Both the position numbers and the translations under genes were made by a program. The notes beneath the pieces were generated by a model. It did not search any database. It saw only the letters and a list, made by a program, of their open reading frames with translations, and was not told the DNA's origin. A DNA stretch of 55,626 nt from positions 1 through 55,626 of the forward strand of contig JAKSBJ010000122.1 in NCBI GenBank assembly GCA_022361195.1, given 5' to 3'. Of the stretch, positions 34,201 to 42,005 are shown one piece after another. Each line of letters begins with the position of its first letter. The first letter of the stretch is position 1. The DNA is from Flavobacteriales bacterium (GTDB lineage Bacteria; Bacteroidota; Bacteroidia; Flavobacteriales_D; Crocinitomicaceae).

Positions 34201-35197
34201 TGTTGGAAAAATAATGCAGCAAGAGTTTTATGGAACTTTTGTGTGGCCGTTTGAACAAGCTGTTGGCCAAAAGAAAAAATATTACCTCTCTTTGGATGGA
34301 GCATTGCACTTCATTCCATTTGAGTCATTTAAAGACGGTAATGGAACTTTTTTAGGTGAAACCAGACAATTTAATGTAGTCAGTTCGGCCGGTATTCTTC
34401 AATTGATAAAAAACCGAAACTATGATACAAACAAAAAAAGTGTACTGGCTTTTGGAGGAGCTATCTATGAAGAAGCTGAAGCCAATGTACAACGGGTAAG
34501 TTCACTTTCCGAATTAAGAGAATGGCAGCTCAAAGCTTATGATTTAACCTCTCAAGGTAAATCCCTAACAGATCTTTTCTACGCTATGGGCTATGGCAAA
34601 ATGAACTATTTAGAAGGGACATTGAGAGAAGTTAAAGACATAGGTTTGATTCAAACTGATGCCATGATCATCACAGGAGATAAGATGACCGAATCCAAAG
34701 TAAAAAGCATGTCCGCTAATGGCGAGCTTAAAAACTATAAAACCATTCATTTTGCCACACATGGTTGGGCTATCAATGATTTACCAACAGCATCTGGAAT
34801 CGCCATGTGTATCCCCAAAACAAGTTCCGATGGTGAAGACGGACGCCTCATAGCCAATGAAATTGCCGCATTAAATCTTGAGGCAGATATGGTCATGTTA
34901 TCAGCGTGTCAGACGGGATTAGGAAAACTATATGGAGGGGAAGGGGTTAGTGGCCTTAATCAAGCACTTTTTAAAGCTGGGGCAAATGCGACGATAGTTT
35001 CACTATGGCCAGTAAATGATTATGCTACCAGCATTTTAGTCAAAGAGCTTTATACCCTGGCCAAATCCAACGGAGGAGATTATGCCGCTGCCTTATTACA
35101 GGTAAAACGGAATTTTATCAAAGGACAATACAACACTGAAACAATGGACCTTAGTCATCCAATGTATTGGGCTGCGTTTGTTTACAATGGAAAATAA
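31247..35197 (+). CDS. exported TPR-CHAT protein (caspase-like peptidase)
   Basis: A 1316-residue protein with a signal peptide (MRLSILLLFLGISIKGISG). The N-terminal about 330 residues look propeller-like. The middle (about 385-850) is helical TPR repeats (e.g. SKWVEAKAYWHEFSKRYPG, LEQAEKFYLQAIEKAD). The C-terminal third is a CHAT domain with the caspase-type dyad: His about 1172 in HFATHGWAIND and Cys about 1221 in LSACQTGLG, then GLNQALFKAGANATIVSLWPV. CHAT proteins are separase/caspase relatives that cleave specific partners. The signal peptide implies a periplasmic location, whereas the best-known CHAT proteases are cytosolic. Expression is probably controlled by the adjacent two-component system through the operator at 31178. 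Its substrate is unknown. Confidence 0.88.
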   Translation: MRLSILLLFLGISIKGISGIFPALNSQNHYVCFPANDDFFYSVMSDGTEKHIFKWNWENHKIVDHYSFPNTVSSFIKCSESGRYLIIKDETNQQSVTRVFDTENKELLSTNSKHAVLLLFNEETMEAVFGEANSDGFASYNLTVYSLPDLVSKKVLATRFSNYSKDCSGDNPYSEKCIYRDRSDEKYYVYRSKTADVVPLKDYFKVPKRMGSSMMVRSMFYEYNKGSMVYAMNGKTGEKIKGFGFTEIDFGNGFYGGCTGGRMWVYDGNKSSYLTQFKTNIRENLGQFFLSKNSIYTSANFPKREGGKSIVYQYNLEGKRLDSIQLNPPTEQISNLLSEELQKEYKMSTDLVEENTNVTSNENVVFSGNFDDPALIKDPVPFPLDHRSHPIYKSAKNYTDNSKWVEAKAYWHEFSKRYPGVADAYYFESEARFFLKEYEKSLPGFEQAHQIDPMNNRYMLNYLNCMASFQYSDRAAEFGVKMASISDQGLAESIRAQFDQLISNNGESSPYSKPLIIAKNSFNNHFSTINTNDGLYKALSNSYATVGSDSWEGIWTNFTNIRIKLKNRGAEAAVYQFLLQDYYNHIDGKKGGNWIQNKIAQEYVKEYEKGDFSNLYHRVNVGHQMAEYYFQQADYEKADILLGKLIYELTNEGLFRYKLLELYQFKARVLYELDRNVEFANVAQQLEQLNTEFKNPGFNARTLEMLALLYKDSDFKKSESYALEALRIAEKNEMSRVATLKSLISIIYFDNGNTQKGLEYAGVNDDVTKMDEIALFNIGSMLEDQGNLEQAEKFYLQAIEKADKALEGKSDREKLTKRSRYEPIYSGLASIYNKQNLADKAFDIVENSKVQALSSELNANPVSAKEIQNMLTGDEAFVSYKILDPSNFLITIITKDQILCDARSLTYLVNPLKNNFADAFYALDKKLSEANYAQPNFIKPAKENKNEGKVLNEGDFTLAVEFYRAYLTQELAEFLPNFSQEGIDNVGKIMQQEFYGTFVWPFEQAVGQKKKYYLSLDGALHFIPFESFKDGNGTFLGETRQFNVVSSAGILQLIKNRNYDTNKKSVLAFGGAIYEEAEANVQRVSSLSELREWQLKAYDLTSQGKSLTDLFYAMGYGKMNYLEGTLREVKDIGLIQTDAMIITGDKMTESKVKSMSANGELKNYKTIHFATHGWAINDLPTASGIAMCIPKTSSDGEDGRLIANEIAALNLEADMVMLSACQTGLGKLYGGEGVSGLNQALFKAGANATIVSLWPVNDYATSILVKELYTLAKSNGGDYAAALLQVKRNFIKGQYNTETMDLSHPMYWAAFVYNGK

Positions 35198-35198
35198 A

Positions 35199-35245
35199 TG
35201 GGGCAAATGACCTATTGAGCATCTACTCCATCTTTTTGATTTTTG
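35199..35245 (+). promoter_or_regulatory. shared operator, copy 3, and promoter of the propeller gene
   Basis: TGGGGCAAATGACCTATTGA (35199-35218) starts one base after the CHAT stop codon. After 19 bases comes GATTTTTG (35238-35245), and 22 bases later the ATG at 35268. Operator, -7 element and start codon have exactly the spacing of copy 2. Confidence 0.6.
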
Positions 35246-35267
35246 ACAAAAATTCATTGTAAACACT

Positions 35268-37439
35268 ATGAGAACGTTTTATACACTAATCACAACACTA
35301 TTTTTGGTTCATTCAGTTCAAGGACAAATGCTTTTCACAGGCGGCCCGTTAAACACCTCCGGGCAATGTTGGTCAATTTGGGCTTCGGGAGATTCTGCTT
35401 TAATGGGATACAATGAAGGTTTATACAGAACCATCAATGGCGGGGATACCTGGGAACATTTAACCAATGGAATTCCAGCCGATGTGGATCCAAGAACCAT
35501 TGAATATGAAAGTGATAAACTCATTGTTGGAACGAATGACGGTGCTCGAATTTACCAATCAGATGATTTTGGCGATAGTTTTACAGGAGGAACGGGAGTA
35601 ATCACCTCTATTGCCATTCCTACAGCCAGTACTTCGGGGCCAGGAAGTATAATCATTGGCGGAACCCTTTTTCAACCTTATACATTTGATTTTGGTACAA
35701 ATGATTGGATTTCAACCGGTGGTTCAGGCTTTGTTACGACTCATGGTGTCCGTCATTTAGGTGGAGACACAATCTGGATCAACAGAGGTGGTGTGACTTC
35801 TGGTACCACTTCTTATTCCCATGACAACGGTCTTAGTTGGACTGATATTATAACAGAGCCTGAGACAGATATTGGCGGAGGAATAATACTAAGCAGTGTT
35901 GCTCAAGATTTTCTCAAAGTAGGTAATCGAATCTTGGTGGGAACAAATTTAACCGGCTTTCCAGTCCTTTTCACGGATGATTATGGAACAACATGGCAAG
36001 CGAGTAATTTACCTTCAACGACCTGGTCTGATTATGGGAAGCGTTTCATTAAGGTCAATGATTCTCATTTACTCACCGTAAATCTTGAAGGAGTATGGAA
36101 ATCTACTGATCAAGGAGAAACATGGACTTTGATTCAATCTATTTCTCAAATTAGAACCATGGCCATTTTTAACGGAGATAATCTCTTGGTGGGAACAGAC
36201 AATGGAGTTTGTGAATTTGATAACTATGGCGAAGGAGATCTTATTACCAAACATGGAGTACCTTCTACTCCATCAAATTTGATAGTAGAACCAAGTGGAA
36301 TTATTTTGGCTGGAACCAAATCAGGAATTTCTCAATATAATCCAGGAACTGCCAGCTGGTCTAACTTTCAAGACACCACAAGTACAGGGCTTCCTTTGTC
36401 TGTAGATTTCTTGTCTTATGTAGAAGATACAATCTATGCGATGAATACAAGTACTTATTTTAAATCTGGAGATGGGGGAACAACCTTTACTTTGGGAAGT
36501 CCATTAGGTGGTCAAATACCAACAGTAGTAGAAATTTTAGATGGTAAAAAGTTTATCGCGACCCAAAATGCAGCAAGCTTTCAAGCTCCTAAAATTTTCT
36601 ACTCAGCAGATGGAGGCACAACCTACACCGAAGCCTCATTTACAAATCCCATCTCCTTAGGTTATGGTGGCAGTAGTGGGAATATTATTGAGCATTTAAT
36701 CGAAACCCCAGAAGCCTTAATAGCCGATATGCAAGCAGGATATGCTATTTCTACAGATGGAGGGCTGAATTGGACATTTACTGGAGGAGTTTGGGATGTT
36801 TCTTTTTTGGCGGTTGATGGAACAACGATTTATCACTATCGTTCAACAGCTCTTCCTATTCCTGAACGTTTAATCGAAGTTTCATCGGATAATGGAACAA
36901 CATGGAGTGAAGTGAGTCAAGATGGACTTCCAGCTTCTGGTGGTTCCAATTATATGGGAATTTGGGGAATATGGAATTTAAATGGGAAAATGGCTACCTA
37001 TAACTCTTTTGAATCAACGCGAGGTATTTATCAACTCAATGGTGAATCAGCCATGTGGGAATTAGTTCCAAATTCAGCCGCCTCAATCGAAAATACAGAT
37101 GGGATAACGCACATATATAGTTTTGATGAAGAAGTCTATGCCAATTGGCAGGCAAATGGAACCTGGAAACTAGGAGAGGTTCTTGATAATCCAGATTTTC
37201 ATCTTTCTGATCGTGGTTCTGCATATATTTACCCTAACCCTGCACAAAATCAAGTTGCTCTCCATTCTGAAAAAGAGATTACCACAGTATCCATTTTTGA
37301 TGCAAGTGGAAAACAACTCTTTCAAATCAATGATTTCAAAAATTCAACTATTGATGTTTCAAAATTGAAAAAGGGCTTTTATACAATTCATTACAGAGGA
37401 AGTGATCATTCGGGAACTATAAAATTCCTAAAAATTTAA
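35268..37439 (+). CDS. T9SS type A-sorted Asp-box propeller protein
   Basis: A 723-residue exported protein. It has a signal peptide (MRTFYTLITTLFLVHSVQG) and a long series of Asp-box/BNR repeats (TINGGDTWEHL, SHDNGLSWTDI, TDDYGTTWQAS, STDQGETWTLI, SADGGTTYTEA, STDGGLNWTFT, SSDNGTTWSEV) forming sialidase- or sortilin-like propellers. A T9SS type A sorting domain ends it (about 648-723, YIYPNPAQNQVAL, SIFDASGKQLF, LKKGFYTIHY). Catalytic residues of a sialidase are not evident, so a binding role is more likely. It shares its promoter layout with the CHAT gene and is probably part of the same regulon. Confidence 0.87.
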   Translation: MRTFYTLITTLFLVHSVQGQMLFTGGPLNTSGQCWSIWASGDSALMGYNEGLYRTINGGDTWEHLTNGIPADVDPRTIEYESDKLIVGTNDGARIYQSDDFGDSFTGGTGVITSIAIPTASTSGPGSIIIGGTLFQPYTFDFGTNDWISTGGSGFVTTHGVRHLGGDTIWINRGGVTSGTTSYSHDNGLSWTDIITEPETDIGGGIILSSVAQDFLKVGNRILVGTNLTGFPVLFTDDYGTTWQASNLPSTTWSDYGKRFIKVNDSHLLTVNLEGVWKSTDQGETWTLIQSISQIRTMAIFNGDNLLVGTDNGVCEFDNYGEGDLITKHGVPSTPSNLIVEPSGIILAGTKSGISQYNPGTASWSNFQDTTSTGLPLSVDFLSYVEDTIYAMNTSTYFKSGDGGTTFTLGSPLGGQIPTVVEILDGKKFIATQNAASFQAPKIFYSADGGTTYTEASFTNPISLGYGGSSGNIIEHLIETPEALIADMQAGYAISTDGGLNWTFTGGVWDVSFLAVDGTTIYHYRSTALPIPERLIEVSSDNGTTWSEVSQDGLPASGGSNYMGIWGIWNLNGKMATYNSFESTRGIYQLNGESAMWELVPNSAASIENTDGITHIYSFDEEVYANWQANGTWKLGEVLDNPDFHLSDRGSAYIYPNPAQNQVALHSEKEITTVSIFDASGKQLFQINDFKNSTIDVSKLKKGFYTIHYRGSDHSGTIKFLKI

Positions 37440-37459
37440 AAGGCAAGGCTAAAAACACT

Positions 37460-37619
37460 TACCTTTGCATCAGCACGAGTTAATTCTCATCTGTGAATTA
37501 AAGATATATCTGATCATTTGATCAAAGACGCTTGAAAAAGCGAAAACATCCTTATCATTATTCAGAATTACCCTGTTAGCAACTTAAACGATCAAATTAC
37601 CTATTGATGTTTAAAGTTT
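37460..37619 (+). promoter_or_regulatory. hairpin-rich leader of the desaturase gene
   Basis: TACCTTTG at 37460-37467 fits the -7 consensus; a -33 is not clear. The next 150 bases contain three hairpins: TTAATTC/GAATTAA (37480-37501, 8-base loop), TGATCA-TT-TGATCA (37511-37524) and CGCTT-GAAA-AAGCG with a GNRA tetraloop (37529-37542). A weaker copy of the shared operator (37588-37607, CAAATTACCTATTGA) follows, without a -7 element at the usual spacing. The gap holds no ORF. A regulatory leader is plausible but unproven. Confidence 0.4.
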
Positions 37620-38744
37620 GTGCGAATTAGGCTGGAGTCTGATGGAATTATAAATGAAAGAAGGAGTTTTATCAAACATTTAAAATTTAGAAAAACGGAG
37701 AGAAATGAATTCTCTGAGACCCTCAAAAAACGTGTAAAAACCTATTTTGAGATCAATCAAATCAAGAAAGAAGGAAACAGTAGGTTGACTGTGAAGTCAA
37801 TCATTGTGTTAATCCTCTATTTTTCTCCTTTGATTATACTCTCTACCGGTTTAATATCCTCTATTTGGTTATTATTTTTGTTCTATCTGATCAGCGGTAT
37901 AGGTATGATCGGCATTGGTATGGGAGTAATGCATGATGCTAGTCATGGGGCTTTTTCGGCAAATAAGAAGTTAAATAAATATCTTTCTCTTTCTTTGAAT
38001 TTTGTTGGGGCAAATGCAAAAATATGGCATATCCAACATGTTGTTTTACATCATACTTATACTAATATTCTTGATGCTGATGATGACATTAATGTTCCAT
38101 TTCTTTTGAGACTTTCTCCACAATCAAAAAGATACAAAATACACAGATTTCAACACATCTACGCCTGGATTGTTTATGGGTTAACCACACTCTCATGGAT
38201 TACAATAAAAGACTTTTCCAGCTTTGTTCGTTACAAGAAAATGGGATTAATAAAGGAGAAAACTTCCATTGAGATCATCAAAGTCATCAGTTGGAAAATC
38301 ATTTATTATTCATTTTCTTTAGTACTACCAATACTCTTTTTACCTATAGCTCCCATTTGGATTATTTTAGCTTTTCTTACAATGCATTTTTTTGTAGGAT
38401 TATTTGTTGCTACAATCTTTCAGTTAGCACATGTCGTTCCTTCTTCAGAATTTCCGGTTTCAGATGAACACGGAAAGATTGACAATCATTGGCTAATTCA
38501 TCAACTTAATACAACAGCTAATTTTTCACCTGATAGTAGAATTATGTCATGGTTCATTGGTGGGTTGAACTATCAAATTGAACACCATTTATTTCCTAGA
38601 ATTTCACATGTACATTATAGAGATCTTTCAAAAATTGTTCAACAGACAGCAAAAGAATTTAACATAGAATACGTAGTTCAGACCAATTTAATACAAGCAA
38701 TAAAAGGACACGCTATACAGTTACGAAATTTGGGAAGGGCCTAA
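37620..38744 (+). CDS. membrane fatty-acid desaturase
   Basis: A 374-residue integral-membrane di-iron desaturase of the FADS/linoleoyl-CoA desaturase-like group. Three His boxes are present: MHDASHG (HX4H), HVVLHHTY (HX3HH) and QIEHHLFP (QX2HH, with Q replacing H as in front-end desaturases). Two pairs of TM segments lie at about 60-100 and 220-265. The GTG at 37620 is the first start after an in-frame stop at 37605; no ATG occurs before the TM region. It introduces double bonds into membrane acyl chains and is likely tied to membrane fluidity. No cytochrome b5 domain is present. Confidence 0.9.
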   Translation: MRIRLESDGIINERRSFIKHLKFRKTERNEFSETLKKRVKTYFEINQIKKEGNSRLTVKSIIVLILYFSPLIILSTGLISSIWLLFLFYLISGIGMIGIGMGVMHDASHGAFSANKKLNKYLSLSLNFVGANAKIWHIQHVVLHHTYTNILDADDDINVPFLLRLSPQSKRYKIHRFQHIYAWIVYGLTTLSWITIKDFSSFVRYKKMGLIKEKTSIEIIKVISWKIIYYSFSLVLPILFLPIAPIWIILAFLTMHFFVGLFVATIFQLAHVVPSSEFPVSDEHGKIDNHWLIHQLNTTANFSPDSRIMSWFIGGLNYQIEHHLFPRISHVHYRDLSKIVQQTAKEFNIEYVVQTNLIQAIKGHAIQLRNLGRA

Positions 38745-38858
38745 ACCACATTTTTCAATCATCAGAGACGATGGATGAATGAAAGAGAAATGAGTTTTAT
38801 ATTACTCTTTTAATTTAGAAGAATAAAGGTCAAAAGATTATTAATATGAAAGCTACCA

Positions 38859-39215
38859 ATGACTAAAAAAGATATAGAAAAATTCATTGAAACTCTGGAT
38901 AAAACAACCTACAAATCTATCAGACTTAAAGATGATAATGTAAATCCAACAAAAGAGCTAAGTTTCAAAAATACAGGTCTTACATATTCACCAACAATTG
39001 AAATTGTTCGCAATAATCAAACGGATTTATACGAATTTGAAAAGTCGTATCGTACAGCAGAATTGAGTAAATTAATTGCCAAATGGATCATGTTCTCCAT
39101 TCGAGCAAAAAAGTTATCAGGAAAATTTTATTTGGTTGTTAATAAAAAAGATAAACCCAAATTTCAGCAGGTTATAATTGATAAACAACTGGATGTAGAA
39201 GTTATTGAAATTTAA
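38859..39215 (+). CDS. hypothetical protein, 118 residues
   Basis: A 118-residue soluble alpha/beta protein with no signal peptide, Lys-rich at both ends (MTKKDIEKFIETLDKTTYKSI; KLSGKFYLVVNKKDKPKFQQ). I do not recognise the family. It is 27 bp ahead of the cold-shock-domain gene on the same strand and probably cotranscribed with it. Coding quality is supported by normal codon use and tight packing. Confidence 0.5.
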   Translation: MTKKDIEKFIETLDKTTYKSIRLKDDNVNPTKELSFKNTGLTYSPTIEIVRNNQTDLYEFEKSYRTAELSKLIAKWIMFSIRAKKLSGKFYLVVNKKDKPKFQQVIIDKQLDVEVIEI

Positions 39216-39242
39216 AAACAAGTAAACCCTATAAACAAAACA

Positions 39243-39680
39243 ATGGCAGATAGTTTTAGCAAAAAAGAAAAACAGAAGAAAAAAGCGCAAAAAAAGAAAG
39301 AAAAACAAGCGCGGAAAGAAGCACGAAAAGCAGAAAGCAAAGGAAGTTCTTTAGAGGACATGATTGCTTATGTAGATGATAATGGTAGGATTGTTGACAC
39401 ACCACCGGATGAAAGTAAGAAGAAAGAAATCAAAGCGGAAGATATAGAACTAGGAGGACCTAGGCGAGATGATTCTCCAGAAGACGACTTTTATACCGGA
39501 CGAGTTTCCTTTTTCAATAATGACAAAGGCTATGGCTTTATCAAAGACAGAAACTCAAAGGATTCATACTTTGTTCATATCAATAAATGTCTCGAACCAA
39601 TTACTGAGGGAGACCAGGTACAATTCACCTTGGAAAGAGGAGACAAAGGAATGGTAGCTGTGGGTGTTAAAAAAATCTAG
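39243..39680 (+). CDS. cold-shock-domain protein with basic N-terminal tail
   Basis: A 145-residue RNA-binding protein. Residues 1-35 are almost entirely Lys/Arg/Ala/Glu (KKEKQKKKAQKKKEKQARK), then an acidic linker, then a cold-shock domain (about 82-145) with RNP1 KGYGFI and RNP2 YFVHI. This tailed form is common in Bacteroidota, often beside DEAD-box helicases, and is thought to act as an RNA chaperone. Its closeness to the desaturase suggests a shared cold or membrane-stress role, but the desaturase ends about 500 bp upstream, so they need not be one transcript. Confidence 0.9.
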   Translation: MADSFSKKEKQKKKAQKKKEKQARKEARKAESKGSSLEDMIAYVDDNGRIVDTPPDESKKKEIKAEDIELGGPRRDDSPEDDFYTGRVSFFNNDKGYGFIKDRNSKDSYFVHINKCLEPITEGDQVQFTLERGDKGMVAVGVKKI

Positions 39681-40048
39681 AATTTAGATTTTAACAGTGT
39701 ATTACGCCTATTGATTCAGAACTCAAAGGGGTATTTATAAAGTAATTTCGTTTGCCCAGAGCAAGTTTCATTACTAAAACAAACACTTTTAAAAGAAGAG
39801 TTTGAGTACTCTATGTTACCTAATATAAAGCTGTTGCACAGAAAGGAATGAGGATAAGTATTCGCTGACTTCACCCATTCTCCCCAAAATCATTTTCTTT
39901 TTATTTGGTTGATCTTTTTAGTATTCGGTCTCTTTTAATCTCTTTATAAGATTAATTTTAGGCCGACAAATTTGATACAACACCGTAAAGCATTGTTTTT
40001 CAACAAAATTGATCAAACATCAAATTCACTTATACTAAAAGACAAAAA
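39681..40048. other. 368-bp gap with one terminator-like hairpin
   Basis: No gene seen. TTAATCT/AGATTAA (39935-39955, 7-base loop) followed by TTTTA is a weak intrinsic terminator. A CCTATTGA string at 39707-39714 resembles the core of the shared operator but lacks the CAAAT part. No clear TAnnTTTG element precedes the next gene. Confidence 0.35.
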
Positions 40049-40858
40049 ATGATTAAACATCTACTTACAGGAATCTGTATGACGGCTTTAATTGCCAATT
40101 CACAAACTATCGTTCCGGCAGAGACAATTACAACTACAGCAGGCAACTATAGTAGTGCCGAAGTAACCAATTTAGGGATTGACATTGACGCATCAACGAG
40201 TAGTTCAGACGAATTTGATTTTGGACCAGGTTTAGGATTAGGAACAGAAATAGGATATATCAGTGATTTAGGGGAATCTTCAGGAACAATCACTCATACC
40301 TTCGAAACTCCAATCTCGATTTCAGAAGTTTGGCTTTGGAATGGATATTTCTCTTTTGAACTTAACCATTGTACTCAAGATGTTACCTTGACTTTTAAAG
40401 ACGAAACCGGTGAAGTACTTGGAACCGAAGATGTTGTTTTTGCAGAAGCAGATGGTGGAGATCTTACGGCAGAAGTTATGGAACTCTCTACAGAATATAT
40501 TGGTGTTAAAGAAGTTGATTTTGAAATCTCTACCCTATACGGAGGTAATGACATTAGCATTAGACGATTAGGTTATGCGGGAAGTGGTATTGTAGCTGGA
40601 ACTGAAGACTTAACAAAAGAACAGTTATTCTCTGTTTTTCCAAATCCGTCTAATGGGCAATTTACTATTGAGCTTCACAAAAATGAGTTCAATACCATCT
40701 CGATTTATAACAATATTGGAGAAGTGGTCTATACAGCAGATGTAACTGGAAAGACGGGACAATTCTCAATTAACCTTGAAGGTCGCCCTACAGGTATCTA
40801 TCACATGCAAGTTGTTGGTGATACAACAATCTTATCAGAGAAAATAATTAAACAATAA
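40049..40858 (+). CDS. T9SS type A-sorted exported protein
   Basis: A 269-residue exported protein. It has a signal peptide (MIKHLLTGICMTALIANSQ), a beta-sandwich-like domain (about 20-185, with TITHTFETPISISEVWLWNGYF and DVTLTFKDETGEVLGTEDV, resembling discoidin/F5-8-type carbohydrate-binding modules) and a type A sorting domain (about 198-269, FSVFPNPSNGQFTIEL, SIYNNIGEVVYT, RPTGIYHMQVVG). Likely surface-exposed or released. The ligand is unknown. It stands alone. Confidence 0.8.
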   Translation: MIKHLLTGICMTALIANSQTIVPAETITTTAGNYSSAEVTNLGIDIDASTSSSDEFDFGPGLGLGTEIGYISDLGESSGTITHTFETPISISEVWLWNGYFSFELNHCTQDVTLTFKDETGEVLGTEDVVFAEADGGDLTAEVMELSTEYIGVKEVDFEISTLYGGNDISIRRLGYAGSGIVAGTEDLTKEQLFSVFPNPSNGQFTIELHKNEFNTISIYNNIGEVVYTADVTGKTGQFSINLEGRPTGIYHMQVVGDTTILSEKIIKQ

Positions 40859-40902
40859 CTAAAGAAGACTTAACTGCTTCGAATTTAATGCAGCGTAAAA
40901 AC

Positions 40903-40957
40903 CTCAGAAGGATGACGTCTATGTCATTCTCAAATTTCGACATCATGACCTTCTGAG
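40903..40957. repeat. nested inverted repeat between convergent genes
   Basis: An outer 9-bp perfect repeat CTCAGAAGG (40903-40911) / CCTTCTGAG (40949-40957) encloses a smaller one, ATGAC (40912-40916) / GTCAT (40923-40927). It lies between the stop codons of a rightward and a leftward gene and could act as an RNA 3'-end structure for both, though no T-tract follows. A second hairpin, TTCCTTT-AA-AAAGGAA (40989-41004), directly abuts the leftward stop codon. Confidence 0.4.
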
Positions 40958-41005
40958 CTCCAAAATAACTATCTTTAATGGCTTGATATTCCTTTAAAAA
41001 GGAAG

Positions 41006-41503
41006 TTAGTTTAAGTTAAATGGCTCAAGGCAAACTAAGCCAGAATAAATGTCTTTGAAAACATTCTCCTTATGCTTGTAAATTTTACCATTAATTTCAA
41101 GTTGATTGACGAATAAGTTGTTTAAGCCTGTTCTCAATTCCTCAACTTTATTTTTCAGATAATAGGAAAGAATTAGATCCTGATCATCCTGCGTTTGCCA
41201 AAGTGTTTTAGAATTGTTTTTATGACCTACAATTTGGTTGTAAAAGTCATCCAACCATTTTAATCCTCCAAACCCTCTACTTTTCAATGCATCCACTACT
41301 ATTCGGTTATCATCAGATAATACAAATGAGATTTCCTGAATATTCCTGGTCAACAGTAAATCATTTAATTGTTCCATGACTATAATGTCAAACTCAACAG
41401 AATCTCCAAGAGAAGTAAAAAAATAATTTTTATGCTTAAACGAAGCATTAATAACCGTCTCAAGTTGATCTGTAGGGCAAACAAAATATAGATGGCTTTT
41501 CAT
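41006..41503 (-). CDS. hypothetical protein of the zinc locus
   Basis: A 165-residue soluble alpha/beta protein of no family I recognise (opening SHLYFVCPTDQLETVINASF; FVLSDDNRIVVDALKSRGF). It is the last gene of a four-gene leftward unit headed by a COG0523 GTPase, 11 bp after the NTF2-like gene. Its position implies a role in growth under zinc limitation or as a client of the GTPase. It has few Cys or His residues that could form an obvious zinc site. Confidence 0.5.
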   Translation of the reverse strand: MKSHLYFVCPTDQLETVINASFKHKNYFFTSLGDSVEFDIIVMEQLNDLLLTRNIQEISFVLSDDNRIVVDALKSRGFGGLKWLDDFYNQIVGHKNNSKTLWQTQDDQDLILSYYLKNKVEELRTGLNNLFVNQLEINGKIYKHKENVFKDIYSGLVCLEPFNLN

Positions 41504-41514
41504 CTTATGATTGC

Positions 41515-41976
41515 TTAAGGATTATAAGGAAAAGACGAGTGATGTAAGTCAATTTTTAATTCAGCATTTAGTAGTTTATATCCAAAGGTATACTCAACTT
41601 TTGCTTCATTACCCTCCAAGTCGGTAAAATAGTAATTCCCCATAGCAATGGCTCTATTTTCCTCCAAGATGAAGTTTGAATTCTCAAATCTTACTTTTGT
41701 CCAGGGTTGAATGGCAAAACCTTTATCTTCCTGACATGCTCTATCTTCGCCTGCAATAAAGTAAGATAACGCAGCCAACTTAGTTGGTCTAAACTGCTCA
41801 ATAGCACATTTAGTAGGCTTAAACAAAACCGGCCCATTTTCAAAAGAGTATAGTTTATCCAAAAACTCACTTGAGAATGCTTCGCATTCGGCCCTATTCT
41901 CTTTTAGCGACCCAATTTTCACAACACCTTGCCCCCATTCATTCTGAGCAGCAATTACCTGTTCTTTTGTTATCAT
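41515..41976 (-). CDS. NTF2/SnoaL-like protein of the zinc locus
   Basis: A 153-residue protein. The opening ITKEQVIAAQNEWGQGVVKIG, the central VLFKPTKCAIEQFRPTKLAALSYFI and the end DLHHSSFPYNP match a family often encoded beside COG0523 zinc GTPases and sometimes mislabelled as phosphoribosyl-AMP cyclohydrolase. The beta-rich second half (WTKVRFENSNFILEENRAIAMGNYYFTD) is like NTF2/SnoaL folds. The function is unknown. It lies 29 bp after the DUF1826 gene and 11 bp before the next gene; probably Zur-controlled. Confidence 0.6.
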   Translation of the reverse strand: MITKEQVIAAQNEWGQGVVKIGSLKENRAECEAFSSEFLDKLYSFENGPVLFKPTKCAIEQFRPTKLAALSYFIAGEDRACQEDKGFAIQPWTKVRFENSNFILEENRAIAMGNYYFTDLEGNEAKVEYTFGYKLLNAELKIDLHHSSFPYNP

Positions 41977-42005
41977 TTTCTTCGTTTTAATTAATAATTA
42001 TCCCT

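Noticed and set aside
39701..39716. CCTATTGA as a fifth copy of the shared operator
   Set aside because: Only the short core matches; the CAAAT half and a -7 element at the right spacing are missing.
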